NCBI GenBank assembly: GCA_031002005.1 | Contig: CM061918.1 | Location: forward strand, 57,541,478-57,605,477 | Source of the DNA: Vandiemenella viatica | Lineage: Eukaryota > Arthropoda > Insecta > Orthoptera > Morabidae | Length of the DNA stretch: 64,000 nt | Direction: 5' to 3' | Shown: one piece after another, positions 39,031 through 44,327 of the stretch | Layout of the letters: the number at the start of each line of letters is the position of its first letter | How positions within the stretch are numbered: position 1 is the first letter of the stretch | Notes under the pieces: generated by a model | Database searches by the model: none | The model's input: only the letters and a program-made list of their open reading frames with translations | What the model was told of the DNA's origin: nothing | Made by a program: the position numbers and the translations under genes

Positions 39031-41728
39031 AATAAATAAAAAAAAAAAATCTATTTCTGAAGTACTCAGAAATGCGAATTTGAACCTCTTCTCTCTCTCT
39101 CTCTATCTGTGTGTGTGTGAGCATGTGTCCTAGCAATAGCTGCTTGTGAGAAAGAAATTTACACGGGGTTGTTGCAAACCTATCAGTATCAACTTTAACC
39201 GTGGTCTACCTTGCATAACTTCCGTTTGTGCTCTGCTACATTAATTTGGTTGCCACCTGGCTTAACTTAAACCCAAAGCTAGGAGAGGTTATAGATAATA
39301 AAAGTCACTGGTATATTCTGGTGGATATTCTCTGTATTCTTAAATGTTAAGAAAAGCCACAAAACTGAATTGTCATCAGACGATGTTTCCAAAGCCAAAT
39401 TTCAGTTTTGATTAACTGATCAAGCCAGACCAAACCCCATTGTTCAAAGCACAAATAACTGATGCATGGAAGCAAACAGAATTTCATCGCATGCCCTGAA
39501 AGTTAAATATTTCTGCCAAAAACTGATACTTTGATACGCCAGCACACCACGTAGAGTAAAATGCCACCTCTAAGCTATACAGTAACGCTCTAACTGAACC
39601 TGGCCGATTAGGGATGAGGAAAAATCATCACTGCTATATATAGAAATCCCTGTGAGAATGCTAAGACGTATGGGTTCCCACCAAAGTAGTCTGATAAACT
39701 GATCAGATATCATGGGCTAGGCCACATCATTTATTGGATAATTTATCTAAGCGTTCGGTTGTTATACTCCAGTCTTCTTCAGAGATATTGTTTATATTTG
39801 TGTTCTCATAGCAACCGTTGCCAAGCATCGCAGAGGAAAAGGCCGCTATCTTCGTTGATGTTGTTGGAATTCCTTAAGATTTCTGCTGTCGAGGCCACCA
39901 CTGGTCTTCTCTCCACAGCAGCCTTGTGTCTTGAAATTTTATTTTTATACCCGGTGTCAATAGCATGGCGAACAATGGCAGATTTGTCGCTGTTGTTATA
40001 TCTGTAGTGGCGGATATGTTCTTTAAGTCTCTCCAATGTATACACTGCCACAGCTGCAGGGGATTTCATAAACACCCGTAAGCTGGTGTGGGTGTAATTT
40101 GTATTTTATCCTGGATAATGACTTGCCGAGTTTGCAGTGAGCTTTGTATATGAATCGTACCTCCACCCGCTTAAACAGTTTCCCAATCCGGTCAGTGATG
40201 CCACGTATGTATGCAAACTCAGCCAGTCATTATCCAGAGTAAAAGACAAATTACACCCTCACCAGCTTACGGGTGTTTACGAAATCCCCTGCAGCTGTGG
40301 TAGTGTATACATCGGTGAGACAGGTCGCTCAGTGGCTGAGAGACTTAAAGAACATATCCGCCACTACAAACATAACCACAGTGACAAATCTGCCATTGTT
40401 TGCCATGCTATTGACACCAGGCATTAAATAAAATTTCAAGACATGAGGCTGCTGTGGAGAGAAGACCAGTGGTGGCTTCAACGTGTGAAAGAGGTGGTAG
40501 AAATCTTAAGGAATTCCAACAACATCAAAGAAGATAGCAGCCTTTTCCTCTGCGATGCTTGGCGATGGTTGCTATGTGAACATAAATATAAACAGCATCT
40601 CTGAAGAAGGCTGGAGTATAACAGCCGAGAGCTTAGATAAATTATCCAATAAACGATGCGGCATAGCCCGTAAAGCTTAATTCGTGTACAAAGACAGCCG
40701 CGGAAGACTTAAGAATGATCAGATATCAGTTTCTCAATCTTAAAGGTTGTGTAAGACTCATGGCCTTGATGACTTAAAAACATTCTTATCATTCTAAAAT
40801 TCTGACAGTAGCTAGATCTTCCAAAAAGTGTTACTTTTGATTATTATTAAAAAAATTTTTTAGGTTAAACAGTTTGGCCCTAAAAAAAAATATATATATA
40901 TATATCATTTTCTGAACTTCCCAAACCCTGTTAATAACTCTAACAATTTTGCAGTTACAAACCCGAAATAACTATCATTTAGTTTCTAATGAACTGCTAT
41001 TTCATTTGTTATCAAACAAGGCATGTTTACTATTTTCAAAAGGATGAAATAAAATTCATCAACCAAAAATAGAATTTAACTAATTTTCTAAGTTATGGAT
41101 GTTATCAATCTAAAAGTGGCTTTAAACAATTCTACCTAATAAGCAAATTTGAAGTCTCTAACTGCTTTCTTTTATTTATTACTTTTTTTGTAAACTTCAC
41201 CAAGTGAATTCTTGAGGCTGATACAACAGAAAATACTATCTTGTTCAAATGCTTTCTCAAAACTATGAAATCCTGATTTCTAGCTTGAGTTAACTTAGTA
41301 ACTTACTTTAAAAATGATATGCAATGTTATTCAATTTATCTCACAGTTCTGAGAACTAATTTTGTTATATAATTACAAAATTTTTCGGTTACCTGACATG
41401 CTGTTAAGTGATAATTCCTTTCTCTTTCTATGTTAGGTTAGATATATTAAGTGCCAAGATCTTTTCATGGTATCTTTTATATTCCTCATTCTGATAGTTT
41501 GTTTTTAGTGTCCAAACATTGTGAAGGCCTACATATTACAGTGAATAAAAAATCTGCTTTTGTGTTTTTTTCAATAGGTTACTGAAAGTGACATCCTGTG
41601 AACTGGATTCAATCATATTGGATCAACTGAAGGAGCAGATGCCAGGCCTTCAAATTGATGATTCTAAGGATATTTTTGAAGATTTGTTCAATTACGTTGA
41701 AAGAATATCGAAAATATTTGGAGAATAA
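5119..41728 (+). CDS. Leucine-rich-repeat (F-box/LRR-like) protein gene, 3' part, five exons
   Basis: The exons 5119-5429, 20481-20672, 20938-21114, 28460-28687 and 41578-41728 join into one frame of about 352 residues ending in TAA. All junctions show AG acceptors and GT donors, and the four introns are phase 2. The protein is a chain of about 12 leucine-rich repeats (for example HLRAMHITYC, LLTHLELDDT, LQVLEIYDC, LQKLCLKYCTNLSDDSLRQL, LKKLFLERWDL, LEVLSF, LRLLKVTSC). The CxxL-type repeat around CLKYCTNLSDDSL is the cysteine-containing form of FBXL and AMN1 proteins. FBXL proteins recruit substrates to SCF ubiquitin ligases, so a substrate-recognition role is inferred. No F-box is seen here; if present it is encoded left of the window. 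A further exon could hide in a large intron. Confidence 0.82.
5430..10116. other. Large intron 1, first part, unassigned
   Basis: No host exon is recognised. Noted items: a pair of CACGTG repeats at 6487-6547, a duplicated ATTATAATGATCAGCATAT block around 6803-6855, and a more GC-rich, NNTATA-poor stretch at 6900-7300 with frames that match nothing I know. A 63-residue frame at 8129-8320 (NEEGIFALQTVDRNFDRLRE) is unrecognised and not called. Confidence 0.4.
6487..6547 (+). repeat. Direct repeat carrying palindromic TCACGTGA
   Basis: Two 22-base copies at 6487-6508 and 6526-6547, 39 bases apart, differ at one position (GACGCGG versus GACGTGG). Each includes GTCACGTGAC, a canonical E-box (CACGTG). 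A regulatory role in the intron is possible but unsupported. Confidence 0.6.
10117..13153 (+). mobile_element. 3.0-kb TGTAAG...CTTACA element, copy 1 (possible solo LTR)
   Basis: Starts TGTAAGACCCAAAGCTGATA and ends AATTCTAAGGTGCTTACA. Flanks are ATAA at 10113-10116 and ATAA at 13154-13157, fitting a 4-bp target duplication. The same start and end bound 28725-30733, and the first ~550 bases of the two copies align closely. TG...CA ends, a TATA-like CTTTTATAGG near 10763 and the lack of any coding frame suggest a very long solo LTR or a non-autonomous LTR element. A DNA transposon with short TIRs is the alternative. Orientation is that of the LRR gene. Confidence 0.6.
10762..10786 (+). promoter_or_regulatory. 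TATA-like box with adjoining 20-bp palindrome
   Basis: TTTTATAG runs into a palindrome at 10767-10786 (ATAGGCTCC, TC, GGAGCCTAT). It lies ~650 bases inside the TG...CA element where an LTR promoter would be expected. The second copy has CTTATACAG at the matching place but has lost the palindrome. Confidence 0.35.
13158..13545. other. Intron sequence, unassigned
   Basis: AT-rich, with no feature seen. Confidence 0.4.
13546..15872 (+). mobile_element. Jockey-group LINE relic, pol region
   Basis: A decayed element whose frames follow each other in the right order: the end of the endonuclease/linker (DWSMLTEMSD; DDPFGKKTVEGGNQLI, 13630-13930), RT fingers to palm (14168-14707), and the thumb and C-terminus (14915-15736). 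It ends in a short ATAATAAT tract near 15865. The linker wording and the C-terminal CKCGEVQTMNHMDEC knuckle-like motif fit Jockey-superfamily pol proteins. It sits in sense orientation in intron 1. Confidence 0.85.
14168..15736 (+). pseudogene. Jockey-type reverse transcriptase, multiple stops and frameshifts
   Basis: Visible blocks are FRSIALLCLLYKIFE, QAGFCPGRSCTGQLL, VFVDLSAANDTVNHQLL (motif A, normally AxDxVxH), GNVLAPILFNIYTND (motif B) and FMYADDLALV (catalytic YADD, near 14776). Then come YLRLTLDRTLTYKKH, YSVAEYASPAWY and the C-terminal cysteine/histidine block. Stops at 14408, 14459 and 14823, plus several frame changes, make it inactive. It is older than LINE A judging by the number of lesions. 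Confidence 0.85.
15873..17783. other. Intron 1, unassigned
   Basis: No host exon, no shared repeat and no terminal repeats found. Short open frames here look like chance. Confidence 0.4.
17800..18823 (+). mobile_element. RTE-like LINE, 5'-truncated, with 16-bp target duplication
   Basis: Flanked by GATGTATCTTATGGGT at 17784-17799 and 18824-18839, an exact duplication that sets both borders. The 3' tail is a short (GAT)n run that merges with the duplication. The coding remnant (17807-18797) shows GLKQGSALSPLLF (motif B) and MAFADDLMIWGG (catalytic ADD), the FKYLGSVLEECGG block, YAAETWTMKKRD, then RLRWYGHVKRM and GRPRDGWLKGV near the C-terminus. That ending is typical of RTE/L2-type endonuclease-RTs. 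In-frame TGA codons at 18446 and near 18630 disable it. A second copy lies at 56222-56841. Confidence 0.92.
18910..19945 (+). mobile_element. LINE B (CR1/Jockey-type), 5'-truncated, with 3' UTR
   Basis: RT fragment: IYVNDLCNII, a frameshifted RLFADDAIIYHE at about 19005-19040, then DIMKIIAWCKNWQLALNTKK, STKYLGVTIGNNLSWNEH, LVQPHLEYCCSVWGPH and a C-terminus FFPRAIREWNRTDLPGE ending at 19736. The 3' UTR (19737-19930) ends in AATAGTAATAG. The same UTR, in antisense with a longer (TTA)n tail, forms the right edge of the window. Part of this UTR (CCATCC...TTTTCCATGG...GGGATGG) is shared with the SINEs at 57055 and 59740. Confidence 0.9.
19946..20480. other. End of intron 1
   Basis: AT-rich, with an (AT)n run near 20039-20050, leading to the acceptor TTGTCCACAG at 20471-20480. 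Confidence 0.5.
20481..20672 (+). CDS. LRR gene, exon 2
   Basis: 192 bases between CACAG and GTAAGC. The first base completes Arg from exon 1 and the last two start Lys, so it is a symmetric phase 2-2 exon. It encodes LKKCTLLTHLELDDT and LSTIRSLIVKSYW, two LRR-like blocks joined by an acidic loop (LDDEEIGAF). Confidence 0.85.
20938..21114 (+). CDS. LRR gene, exon 3 (cysteine-containing LRRs)
   Basis: 177 bases between CTTGTAG and GTATGT, phase 2-2, only 265 bases after exon 2. It encodes LSQLQVLEIYDCKM, CGELQKLCLKYC and NLSDDSLRQLYHLQKLEM. This is the clearest match to the FBXL/AMN1 repeat consensus. Confidence 0.88.
21115..22993. other. Intron 3, first part, unassigned
   Basis: No exon or terminal repeat is identified. 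At 22844-22980 a GC-richer patch starts CAGGCGTAACTAT and ends in a C-run; it resembles one end of a hAT-type element but has no partner end. Confidence 0.4.
22994..23221. repeat. Inverted pair of hammerhead-like terminal segments
   Basis: Arms at about 22994-23085 and 23132-23221 are diverged reverse complements around a 46-base centre. Read outward, each arm gives a GGAAGC...GCTTCC stem, (G/A)AAA, and ~40 bases later a GACGyrGCTTGAwACCCG end near TTTTTATAG. This is the same layout as the segments at 24.9, 43.4 and 58.5 kb, though the CTGATGA core has decayed (TTGACAA or TTGGCAA). Likely a non-autonomous Penelope-related insertion. Confidence 0.6.
23261..24146 (-). mobile_element. LINE A copy 3, 5'-truncated near the FADD box
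   Basis: Antisense: tail TTATTTAATTTAATTGC at 23261, the 3' UTR, then an RT fragment (23378-24142) from MLYKRIKMIEDCKQ through RVMRGCTREVKEL to LPKTL. A TAA replaces a Lys codon at the C-terminal end (about 23375-23377). It begins just after the FADD codons, close to where copy 2 is truncated. Divergence from copies 1 and 2 is modest. Confidence 0.92.
24213..24890. repeat. Long inverted repeat of promoter-region segments
   Basis: The left arm at about 24215-24345 is the reverse complement of 24740-24890. Both carry the GAGCGAGCGG...GAAGGTATAAA block. The left copy, read in antisense, stops a few bases after its TATA box, whereas the right copy continues into the hammerhead-like core. The ~390-base middle (24346-24740) has no recognised content. 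Confidence 0.75.
24869..24906 (+). promoter_or_regulatory. TATA box plus initiator-like element
   Basis: TATAAA at 24869-24874 and CCAGTTGAGG with its A at 24899, 30 bases downstream. The same spacing occurs at 58434/58464 and, within a base or two, at 43365/43397. Conserved spacing across diverged copies is the support. Confidence 0.55.
24941..24980 (+). ncRNA. Hammerhead-ribozyme-like motif
   Basis: CTGATGA at 24941-24947, one extra A, a six-pair stem II GACAGC/GCTGTC around loop AGAGTCA, GAAA at 24968-24971, and a possible stem III ACA-TCA-TGT followed by T as the cleavage-site base. Canonical hammerheads need CUGANGA, stem II and GAAA in this order. The extra A before stem II and the weak stem I are departures, so self-cleavage is unproven. 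Penelope-like elements are known to carry hammerheads. Confidence 0.5.
25001..25720 (+). mobile_element. Penelope-like element 3' part with GIY-YIG fragment
   Basis: The frame 25005-25223 shows ATYIGLTTNPLSERINGHKQ, the YIG...R...H portion of a GIY-YIG endonuclease domain of the Penelope type, which nicks DNA for target-primed insertion. The GIY half and the RT are absent. The ~500-base 3' region includes a C14 run near 25518 and AAAGGGCTCATCCCAAAAAT near 25608, then CATCATCTATAGGTAAGTGG near 25690, resembling other Penelope ends in the window. Confidence 0.7.
25721..26074. other. Intron 3, unassigned
   Basis: No feature recognised. Confidence 0.4.
26075..27545 (-). mobile_element. L2/RTE-like LINE, coding region, antisense
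   Basis: Read from 27545 to 26075 it gives IPSDFEKNVIIPLP, a QFSSRKRRG block, then DI*KAFDNVKWGKMFEIL (motif A, one stop), GVRQGCALSQLIFNAYI (motif B), ILFADDIVIVTEN (catalytic ADD near 26870), YGCETWTVGID, WCYRVMLKISWRDK, then GYILRHESF and a GRPCLKYIQQIMEDVGY-like C-terminus. It is a different family from the RTE-like copy at 17800. Stops and frame changes make it a fossil. A 26-base T run at 27179-27204 (A run in the element's sense) lies inside the coding region. Confidence 0.88.
27546..28459. other. End of intron 3
   Basis: No element recognised, except a C-run at 28215-28225. It ends with the acceptor TTTGTTTGTATAG at 28447-28459. Confidence 0.45.
28460..28687 (+). CDS. LRR gene, exon 4
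   Basis: 228 bases, phase 2-2, between GTATAG and GTATGT. It encodes GGAAMSYVSQVPKLKKLFLE, LEPSLECILDISSLEVLSF and PGKLVNLR. Two full LRRs are visible, separated by a longer Cys/Phe-rich insert (FCFTRFSCNFPFD). Confidence 0.87.
28725..30733 (+). mobile_element. TGTAAG...CTTACA element, copy 2 (2.0 kb)
   Basis: Starts TGTAAGATCCAAAGCTGACA, only 37 bases after the exon 4 donor, and ends AATTCTAAGGTGCTTACA. The first ~500 and last ~25 bases match copy 1 at 10117-13153; the middle is about 1 kb shorter and hard to align. Flanks are TTCT and TTAT, at best a degenerate 4-bp duplication. No coding frame. Same orientation as the gene and as copy 1. Confidence 0.6.
30734..31249. other. Intron 4, unassigned
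   Basis: Holds TGGCGACC in antisense near 30820 (ATGGTCGCCAGG), a string also used as a tRNA primer site by some LTR retroelements, but no LTR pair supports that reading. Confidence 0.35.
31250..31620 (-). mobile_element. Old, degenerate LINE A-related RT fragment
   Basis: The antisense frames, broken many times, parallel LINE A: QLIMYTDKK, LEYLFIVSS, TGQGTLRML, YCICQRECTKEVREKTL against the family's QLIRYTNKK, KYLGITFD, WAGHIGQVV and RVMRGCTREVKEL. The alignment spans ~120 codons with no long open frame, so it is far older than copies 1-3. Confidence 0.65.
31825..31907. mobile_element. piggyBac-type MITE, 83 bp, TTAA target sites
   Basis: Flanked by TTAA at 31821-31824 and 31908-31911. Terminal inverted repeats of 16 bp, CCCTGCAGTAGTTGCG and (reverse complement of the right end) CCCTGCACTGGTCGCG, match at 13 of 16 positions. 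CCC-starting ends inside TTAA are the signature of piggyBac insertions. Too short to encode anything. Confidence 0.75.
32040..32400 (-). mobile_element. Penelope-type terminal repeat, antisense
   Basis: Antisense to 36490-36795, which it matches over most of its length (GTAAGTGACGGGTATCTGTT, ATATTGTGCATTTGTGT, CATATGTCTCGCTTCTCACA, and CTAGGCAAAGATTATTTTG at the border near 32400). The same motifs make up the palindromic insertion at 42467-42742. It abuts, head to head, the Penelope RT that follows. Confidence 0.7.
32401..33240 (+). pseudogene. Penelope-like RT fused by deletion to GIY-YIG endonuclease
   Basis: Bases 32430-32822 encode the RT palm in fragments: FLLVSIDVTSLYTNIPH (motif A), ITLTKNYFSFNSQIYPQ, then GTAIGTCMAPSYANLFLG, the Penelope-typical motif before the thumb. 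At MEENFL (32820) it jumps in another frame to HCKTCSMHPATT, the Cys motif before the endonuclease, then TYQLTCLHCTTYYIGLTTQQ and MNGHRQTV, the GIY-YIG domain. The catalytic-DD block and RT thumb are deleted. The product could neither copy RNA nor be intact. Confidence 0.85.
33328..34336 (+). mobile_element. Helitron-like element B, copy with six ~167-bp repeats
   Basis: Tandem units of about 167 bp, each with a GTCACGAGCYATTTATCTCC start, CCGAAATCGATAAATGAGGT, TTAAGAAAG and a CCCTTAAAGGGCAAAA end. It closes with ATTCGCGATATTTTCGC, 12 bases, then CTAG (34333-34336) followed by T. A hairpin 10-12 bases before CTRR is the Helitron 3' signature. The 5' end, TATTATTTCTATAAGG near 33325, lacks an obvious TC start, so a Helentron-like or other origin is possible. 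No coding frame. Confidence 0.65.
34337..36242 (+). mobile_element. Helitron-like element B, longer copy, head-to-tail with the previous
   Basis: Begins directly after the CTAG of the preceding copy. The first six units repeat that copy's order at a ~1017-bp offset, then about four more units follow, then a unique 3' segment (35830-36180) and TTATTCGCGAAATTTTTGC ending in CTAG at 36239-36242. The unique 3' segment is shared with 4400-4673 and 60006-60185. It is a non-autonomous element with no coding frame. Confidence 0.65.
36243..36489. other. Spacer with Penelope-end-like sequence
   Basis: Contains CACTGCTTACCAAAGAAGGG, CACGAAAAAAACACC and AGAATTTTCGAGCATGACTC, reminiscent of Penelope termini in antisense, then a (TA)n run at 36408-36431. 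Confidence 0.35.
36490..36795 (+). mobile_element. Penelope-type terminal repeat, sense
   Basis: The inverted partner of 32120-32400, about 4 kb away. It carries TAGGTAAAGATTATTTTG, CGAAATATTGTGCATTTG, a (GT)n run near 36682-36698, GTTTTTACATGTTCGTCTC and GTAAGTGATGGGTATCTGTT. No coding part adjoins it on this side. Confidence 0.65.
37079..38881 (-). mobile_element. Helitron A, 1.8 kb, non-autonomous
   Basis: Read on the - strand it starts TCCTATTATAAAAACGC at 38881, preceded by A, and ends with hairpin CCGTCA-TTTT-TGACGG, then GCTAGAAG, then CTAG at 37082-37079 followed by T. TC start, hairpin plus CTRR end and insertion between A and T are the full set of Helitron hallmarks. Inside, two diverged direct repeats lie about 640 bases apart (37840-38040 and 38480-38750). 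No Rep/helicase frame. GTCACGTGACCG occurs near 38796. Confidence 0.78.
38953..39049 (+). mobile_element. 5'-truncated SINE or LINE tail with 12-bp target duplication
   Basis: TCTATTTCTGAA occurs at 38941-38952 and again at 39050-39061. Between them lies TAGGGCGCTAATGACCC, GTCGACGCGCCC, then ~50 bases of nearly pure A with TAAA interruptions. The GGCGCTRATGACC...GCGCCC ending before poly(A) is a common insect retroposon 3' end. Only the last ~45 non-A bases were inserted. Confidence 0.85.
39062..39699. other. Intron 4, unassigned
   Basis: (CT)n then (GT)n microsatellite at 39088-39118. Otherwise no feature. Confidence 0.4.
39713..40715. mobile_element. Inverted pair of truncated Penelope-like 3' ends with 13-bp target duplication
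   Basis: TGATCAGATATCA flanks the unit at 39700-39712 and 40716-40728. The left half (39713-40138) is antisense and the right half (40139-40680) sense, so the two GIY-YIG ends are head to head. Outer ends match: GATAATTTATCTAAGC and CTCCAGYCTTCTTCAGAG in one orientation, the complements in the other. Both contain the CTGAAGA...CAGCC hammerhead-like motif (40602-40630; antisense at 39762-39785, more decayed). Inverted 5'-truncated insertions are typical of Penelope. Confidence 0.88.
40137..40427 (+). CDS. GIY-YIG endonuclease fragment of a Penelope-like element
   Basis: 96 residues: CSCGSVYIGETGRSVAERL contains the YIG and the catalytic Arg helix (GRSVAERLKEH), preceded by LTGVYEIP, the GVY (GIY) strand. 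It is followed by SDKSAIVCHAIDT, the usual next block. The domain nicks target DNA for insertion. The frame ends early at a TAA near 40425; beyond it the rest of the C-terminus (RRPVVAST, EILRNSNNI) continues in another frame. The antisense sister at 39806-40075 lacks 21 bases spanning IGETGRS. Confidence 0.85.
   Translation: MSFVYESYLHPLKQFPNPVSDATYVCKLSQSLSRVKDKLHPHQLTGVYEIPCSCGSVYIGETGRSVAERLKEHIRHYKHNHSDKSAIVCHAIDTRH
40729..41577. other. End of intron 4
   Basis: AT-rich with an (AT)n tract near 40890-40905. Ends in the acceptor TGTTTTTTTCAATAG at 41563-41577. Confidence 0.5.
41578..41728 (+). CDS. LRR gene, terminal exon with stop
   Basis: 151 bases. The first base completes Arg from exon 4; then LLKVTSCELDSIILDQLKEQ, an acidic stretch DDSKDIFEDLFNYVE and TAA at 41726-41728. 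The last LRR strand (LRLLKVTSC) crosses the splice junction. The short acidic C-terminal tail caps the repeat array. Confidence 0.85.
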
Positions 41729-42452
41729 TGAGAGATTTAGGATAAAAAAGAGAATGATTGGGTGACAACTCAAATGCTTGTCTCTGTTTTCTCGTGTGTA
41801 ATCCTGTATATTCAGACTCACTAATCTTTATTATGTTTATGTACAATAATACTAACCAAATGTGTGTCTACAGTAATATTGTACTTTATCAAGCTTCCTA
41901 GGAAATGTGATCTCTTTATACAGTACTCAAAACACTATCTAGTGAAATCTGAAAATCATAAAATTAATAGGCCTACCATAAATAACAGTTTGAAATTATA
42001 ATAATTAACTTTCTGATATCCTGGACTGAAATAGCAGGTTTAAATAATTATTCAACTGATGAATGTTGACTCAGATTCTGACAGTTTTCAAACAGATTTT
42101 TAAGATCAACATCATAAAACCTAATACTCTTTTACTGTTGAGGAACCAGATTATTCTATAAAAGATTTTTTTTTTCAATGTAATTGAACAGCCTTTGTAA
42201 ATCTACACTTAAACAAGTTTTAGAGCTTGGAGTATTAAACGCAATCTTGGCTCATCACTTGTTTTGTTTTCAGCAAGATCAGAAATGTTTTTACAATATA
42301 CTGTGTGAAGCATGTGCTGAGTTAGTTCAATAGTTTCCACTCTCACAGCGACATCAAGAATACCTTTTAGATTAGTATGTAATTTCAAACATTACACATT
42401 CGTATAACTGATTTTAAGAGTAAAAAATCCATGTATCTGAGTTATAGGTTAC
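41729..42452 (+). other. 3' UTR and downstream flank of the LRR gene
   Basis: No canonical AATAAA is seen in the first ~450 bases after the stop; the poly(A) site cannot be placed. No repeat recognised. Confidence 0.4.
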
Positions 42453-42466
42453 ATCTTAAGCACTTA

Positions 42467-42742
42467 AAATAAGATAGGATAGGGAAAATAAACAGTTACC
42501 CGTCACTTACCACAGATGAAGGCAGGAGGGCAGGATGTGGTCACATCTTTCCTCCTGCCATATGTCTCGCCTCCCACATGACTAAGACTAAAGTCGAAAT
42601 ATTGTGCAATTCGTTGGTTTTTGTGTTTTTACGTGTCTCGCCCTCCTGCCTTCATCTGTGGTAAGTGACGGGTAACTGTTTATTTTCCCTATCCTATCTT
42701 ATTTTCAGTGCCTCGCAGCAGTTTCTTTGTTTTCTTTATCCA
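42467..42742. mobile_element. Palindromic Penelope-terminus insertion with 14-bp target duplication
   Basis: ATCTTAAGCACTTA flanks it at 42453-42466 and 42743-42756. Arms at 42467-42531 and 42640-42704 are perfect reverse complements of 65 bp; a 108-base centre holds GTCGAAATATTGTGCA and TTTTTGTGTTTTTACGTGTC. The arms match the ends of 32120-32400 and 36490-36795. It is an inverted terminal-repeat-only insertion with no coding sequence. Confidence 0.88.
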
Positions 42743-42886
42743 ATCTTAAGCACTTATTGAATCCTGTTTGCTTTTTACTGTGTCTATATTGTCATATTTT
42801 ACGGTCTTCTCCATGTATAACATTCAGAATCCTGTATATCGTCCAGTTCTCACTATTTCATGATGTCTAATTCTCATAGCTGTACT

Positions 42887-43121
42887 CAGGGCCGCATTTA
42901 TGCTCTGTGGGCCCCTAGGCTATACACATGGTGCAGGCCCCTGTTGGCAGTGGCCACGGCTGCCTCCGGCAATGGTTGCTTAAATTCAAAATTCGGTCCA
43001 AAAACAATTAATGGGTGAGCTTTTTTTTCCATCTCTACTACTGGCCCAGGCAGGAGACCCTTGGTTGTTGTGCGGGCCCCCAGGCTATAGCCTATGTAGC
43101 CTATGCTTAAATGCAGTCCTG
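42887..43121. mobile_element. hAT-type MITE with exact 8-bp target duplication
   Basis: GCTGTACT at 42879-42886 and 43122-43129. Terminal inverted repeats CAGGGCCGCATTTA and (right, reverse complement) CAGGACTGCATTTA, with further matching sub-terminal TAGGCTATA...GGGCCC blocks. 235 bp, no coding capacity. 8-bp duplications with CAG ends are the hAT signature. Confidence 0.92.
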
Positions 43122-43286
43122 GCTGTACTATAAGACACTTCATTCATTCAAACTCACCATACGCTTTCCAACTTGAAGATCAATTACTTTATTCCTATGA
43201 TAGGCTCCTTTCACTATTTTAACTTTATCTTCACTCTTCCATTTTAATTAAGTAATTTATTCAAATCCTGATCCCATTACATAAAA

Positions 43287-43560
43287 CTGCCCAACACTTT
43301 GGAGCGAGCCCCCACCACTTCTATCGGAGCGCCGCAGCAGGAGTGGAGGGGATGGGACGCATGGTATAAATACTGACACGGCCAGACCGGCTCAGCAGTT
43401 GCGTCCTGGACTACACGCCTCACGCCGACCAGCTGACACAACCTGAAGATGATGGCACGTTACGCCGTTGAAAATTCGTTCATCCACGACCAATTGATCT
43501 GGCCGCATGCCTGAGAGATTTTCTAGCATCATATTCGCTGGGAAAACCTACGATTACACA
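43287..43560 (+). mobile_element. Penelope-like terminal segment with TATA and hammerhead-like motif (second subfamily)
   Basis: GC-rich upstream part, TATAAA at 43365-43370, initiator-like GCAGTTGCG with A at 43397, CTGAAGA at 43443, then after ~40 bases CCAATTGATCTGGCCGCATG and CTGAGAGATTTT. The layout parallels 24869-25000 and 58434-58580, but sequence identity is low, so this is a distinct subfamily. Confidence 0.5.
43443..43475 (+). ncRNA. Hammerhead-like motif, diverged
   Basis: CTGAAGA (43443-43449), TG, stem ATGGC/GCCGT around ACGTTAC, then TGAAAA. The core order is kept, but two bases separate the core from stem II and the GAAA is offset by a T. Probably inactive. Confidence 0.35.
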
Positions 43561-44029
43561 ATTAATGTTCCAGCTTGAATTACATAATTAGGGGGTTCCC
43601 AATAAAATCTTCTATATTCAACATGAGATTAGGGTTGGAAACTGAAGCTTCTGGGAGATTATTTTGTTAAAATCTTTGTGCTACTTAGGAGTTATGCCAA
43701 GTACTGGATAACTACATTGTATAGGTGTTTGAATGTATTACTGCAAAATTCATGGAATATAGAGACAATTATGATCGCTTATACCAATGCCCTCTTTTAT
43801 AGATAATAGCATACCACATACCATCATACTGTAATTTTTCTATCTGGCTATCACAATATGAAAAAAATACAGTCTTTCTCAGTGACTGATATTAATATAA
43901 TGTTCTATAGGAATGACTGCATGATCACCTTTTGGCCTTACCATATTCTGCTACTGCAACATCATGAGTTGGTAAGTTTCTGGTCAACACCGAATATAAA
44001 AAACAGTCTACACTCCTTTGATTGCTGTT
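43561..44029. other. Intergenic, unassigned
   Basis: No feature recognised. Confidence 0.4.
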
Positions 44030-44327
44030 AATGTACAATAGCCTTTACGAATGCAGAAAGAAAAACATTGGCCAGACTACGCATTACCACTTTTGGGAAC
44101 ATACCCAATACGTCCATCTGGGACAGAGGGAGAAAGTTCAGTGGTGCAACATTGCCTTGATTTGGTGCATAGCTTCGACCTTGACTCCATCTAGTTGCTA
44201 CATTGAACCTGAAGCTTCTGTGGAAGTATTTTCACTGCAGTGGTTGAAATTTGTCTTGTGTTCAGTCTCGTCAAGCAAGATTATGGTTACCAACTAATTG
44301 AAGCCTGGTTTCCCTTTATTCCGAAAG
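44030..44327 (+). pseudogene. Penelope-like GIY-YIG endonuclease C-terminal fragment
   Basis: Fragments in order: KKNIGQTTHYHFWEHTQYV (decayed YIGxTGRS...H), then after a frameshift QHCLDLVHSFDLDSI, FTAVVEICL and QDYGYQLIEAWFPFIPK. The last two match the habitual C-terminal wording of this subfamily (EAIEI... and RDxGYxLsxAW). The catalytic Arg position has been lost. It is a different subfamily from 40137-40427. Confidence 0.72.
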
